From NCBI GenBank assembly GCA_013824715.1, contig PNOH01000027.1, positions 1 to 64,000 on the forward strand: a DNA stretch of 64,000 nt, in the 5' to 3' direction. A program made the translations under genes and the position numbers. The DNA comes from Odoribacter sp. GTDB taxonomy: Bacteria > Bacteroidota > Bacteroidia > Bacteroidales > Prolixibacteraceae. The notes below the pieces were generated by a model that did no database searches, was not told where the DNA came from, and was given only the letters and a program-made list of their open reading frames with translations. Positions 61,270-64,000 of this stretch are shown here, piece after piece (positions within the stretch are counted from its first letter, which is position 1; the number at the start of each line of letters is the position of its first letter).

Positions 61270-62151
61270 CTACTTGATTTGCTTTAACTGTTCTTCAATC
61301 AATGTGTAAGTAGCAGGAGAAACAGGGACCAAAGGCAACCTGAGCTGATTTTTAGCTATTCCCATTATTTCCATCAATGCTTTCACGCCACACGGGCTTC
61401 CTTCCTTGAAAATTAATTTCAGCATTTCGGCCATTTGCAAATGTAGTTGGCCAGAAACAGCCGTATCGCCATGCAGAGAAGTATGAGTCAATTGACTTAA
61501 TTTTTCAGGTAATGCATTGGCAATAACTGATATAACACCTATGGAGCCTATTGCAATAGAAGGCAAAGTCAAACCGTCATCACCGGAAATCAATTTAAAA
61601 TAGGAAGGCGCTTTGCTGATTATTCTTGCAAACTGACCAAGATCGCCTGATGCTTCTTTAACAGCAACCACTTTGTCCGACAATCTGCCGATCCGTAGTG
61701 TCGTATCAGCATCCATATTTACACCGGTTCGTCCGGGAACATTATAAAGGATCACTGGAACAGGGCTTGCTTCAACTACTATTTTAAAATGCTGAAAGAG
61801 GCCTTCCTGTGTGGGTTTGCTGTAGTATGGCGTGACCGAAAGAATGGCATCAACACCATCAAAATTTGCATTTTGAATGGATTCAACTAATCCGGAAGTA
61901 TTGTTTCCACCCATTCCTACAACAATTTTTAAACGTCCGGCATTCTTGTCAATCACAAAACGCACGATTTCTTTCTTTTCATTTTCCGAAAGGGTAGGAG
62001 TCTCACCTGTGGTTCCAAGCACCACCATATAATCAATTCCTCCTTGAACCTGATTTTCAATTAATCTTTCCAATGCCTTGTAATCAATACTTTTATCTTC
62101 ATTAAAAGGAGTGATCAAAGCAACTCCTGCCCCCATAAATGGATGTGTCAT
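61270..62151 (-). CDS. dapA: 4-hydroxy-tetrahydrodipicolinate synthase
   Basis: A 293-residue DapA, full length. The Schiff-base Lys165 is in VVAVKEASGD; Tyr136 in YNVPGRTG and Thr47-Thr48 in LGTTGETP complete the catalytic proton relay. It condenses pyruvate with aspartate semialdehyde in the first committed step to diaminopimelate and lysine, needed for peptidoglycan. It overlaps the preceding DUF6913-like gene by 4 bases (ATGA), so they are coupled. Confidence 0.95.
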   Translation of the reverse strand: MTHPFMGAGVALITPFNEDKSIDYKALERLIENQVQGGIDYMVVLGTTGETPTLSENEKKEIVRFVIDKNAGRLKIVVGMGGNNTSGLVESIQNANFDGVDAILSVTPYYSKPTQEGLFQHFKIVVEASPVPVILYNVPGRTGVNMDADTTLRIGRLSDKVVAVKEASGDLGQFARIISKAPSYFKLISGDDGLTLPSIAIGSIGVISVIANALPEKLSQLTHTSLHGDTAVSGQLHLQMAEMLKLIFKEGSPCGVKALMEIMGIAKNQLRLPLVPVSPATYTLIEEQLKQIK

Positions 62152-62711
62152 TCTATTGTTGTTTTATTAATTCTTTTTAAATAATACAAAATTTGTTTGG
62201 CCAACTGATCGGTTTCGGGTTGTTCGCTGAATTCAATATTAAGGTCAAAATAGTTTACTGACTGACCTGCATACCCAATTTTGAAGGAAGCTTCTGACAA
62301 TGCTGTTAAATAGATGATAGGTAAGTGTTTCTGACCCGTTAAATCAATTAAAATGTCAAATTTCTGTTCTATAAAATCCTGAGCCAAATCTGTTTTAGGA
62401 ATCTCGCTCCAAGTTGTTTGTTTTCGCGTGAAGCCCTTGATATCATCAGGAATCGCAACCTTTTTAAGTGGTGAATAACACAAACCGACGGTTTTAATAC
62501 CCGCATTTATGAGTTCATTTTCAATTAGGTCAAAAGATTCTTTCTGATCAATTTCCCAAAGGATTCCGGCTGATGTGGCCGAATCTAAATTGAAAACCTT
62601 TTTTTCTCTGGTAACTGTGCCCAATTTCGAACTCAGCAGCTTTTGAGCAATCTTTGATTTTATTCCCATAATTTGGTGCAAAAATAACAATTCGTTTGTT
62701 TTCCCTGTCAT
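62148..62711 (-). CDS. Small Bacteroidota protein (DUF6913-like)
   Basis: A 187-residue protein (a start at 62669, MGIKSKIAQK, is also possible). It is a soluble alpha/beta protein with IGLCYSPLKKVAIPD-like and FDILIDLTGQKHLPIIYLTA strands; I recall a matching Bacteroidota family (DUF6913) found next to dapA/ligA, but give this as a memory-based hint. The function is unknown. It sits between ligA (adjacent, no gap) and dapA (overlap). Confidence 0.6.
   Translation of the reverse strand: MTGKTNELLFLHQIMGIKSKIAQKLLSSKLGTVTREKKVFNLDSATSAGILWEIDQKESFDLIENELINAGIKTVGLCYSPLKKVAIPDDIKGFTRKQTTWSEIPKTDLAQDFIEQKFDILIDLTGQKHLPIIYLTALSEASFKIGYAGQSVNYFDLNIEFSEQPETDQLAKQILYYLKRINKTTIE

Positions 62712-64000
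<1,289 letters not shown>

Overview
The window is a chromosomal segment of a Bacteroidota bacterium, probably a free-living Bacteroidales/Marinilabiliales-type relative; family or genus cannot be fixed from sequence alone. Supporting signs are moderate-to-low GC, several promoters of the phylum-specific form TTTG-N19-TAnnTTTG (best example upstream of cmk), weak Shine-Dalgarno sites, ECF sigma/anti-sigma modules, a GIN-domain lipoprotein, a T9SS-like Por domain joined to a FISUMP domain, a DUF5683 gene behind parB, and an ornithine aminotransferase.

Layout. 0.2-8.5 kb: metabolic and housekeeping genes (secreted esterase, ferredoxin-nitroreductase, YhcH protein, Tat-type GH5 glycosidase, prmA, tpiA, a YkgJ cysteine-cluster protein, an EamA exporter). 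8-12.5 kb: envelope module A, with ECF sigma factor, membrane anti-sigma-like protein, secreted adhesin-like protein, then a GIN lipoprotein and a beta-barrel. 12.7-16.2 kb: heterodimeric ABC exporter. 16.4-17.4 kb: a third ECF sigma factor with a His-rich membrane protein. 17.8-18.4 kb: YafQ-type toxin/antitoxin. 18.4-21.7 kb: giant tricorn-like S41 protease. 21.8-27 kb: DUF2442 protein, FISUMP protein, then cmk, ispH and pfkA interrupted by an antiparallel PIN toxin/antitoxin. 27-36.6 kb: chemoreceptor, priA, two tandem lipid A acyltransferases, DUF1460 amidase-like protein, bleomycin-hydrolase-like peptidase, a putative outer-membrane barrel. 36.6-41 kb: one 1433-residue AsmA-like protein with six internal repeats. 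41-50 kb: ornithine aminotransferase, a BatA/vWA membrane protein, and the chromosome-partition cluster parA-parB-DUF5683-LysM transglycosylase, preceded by a heptose-kinase-like gene. 49.8-50.6 kb: a gene-free stretch that looks like a structured RNA with its own terminator, followed by an AT-rich palindrome. 50.6-55.9 kb: second YkgJ protein, NUC1 nuclease, truncated hemoglobin, DEAD-box helicase, HicBA, glycosyltransferase. 56-58.1 kb: module B, a paralogue of module A. 58.3-64 kb: a secreted unknown, a CDF metal exporter, a GntP permease, dapA, a small Bacteroidota protein, and the 3' part of ligA cut by the window edge.

The most unusual items are the two paralogous sigma/anti-sigma/adhesin-like modules 45 kb apart, the six-fold repeat protein, the putative ~540-nt RNA beside the par cluster, and a family of palindromic REP-like elements in intergenic gaps. 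I saw no rRNA, tRNA, insertion sequence, prophage or CRISPR array.
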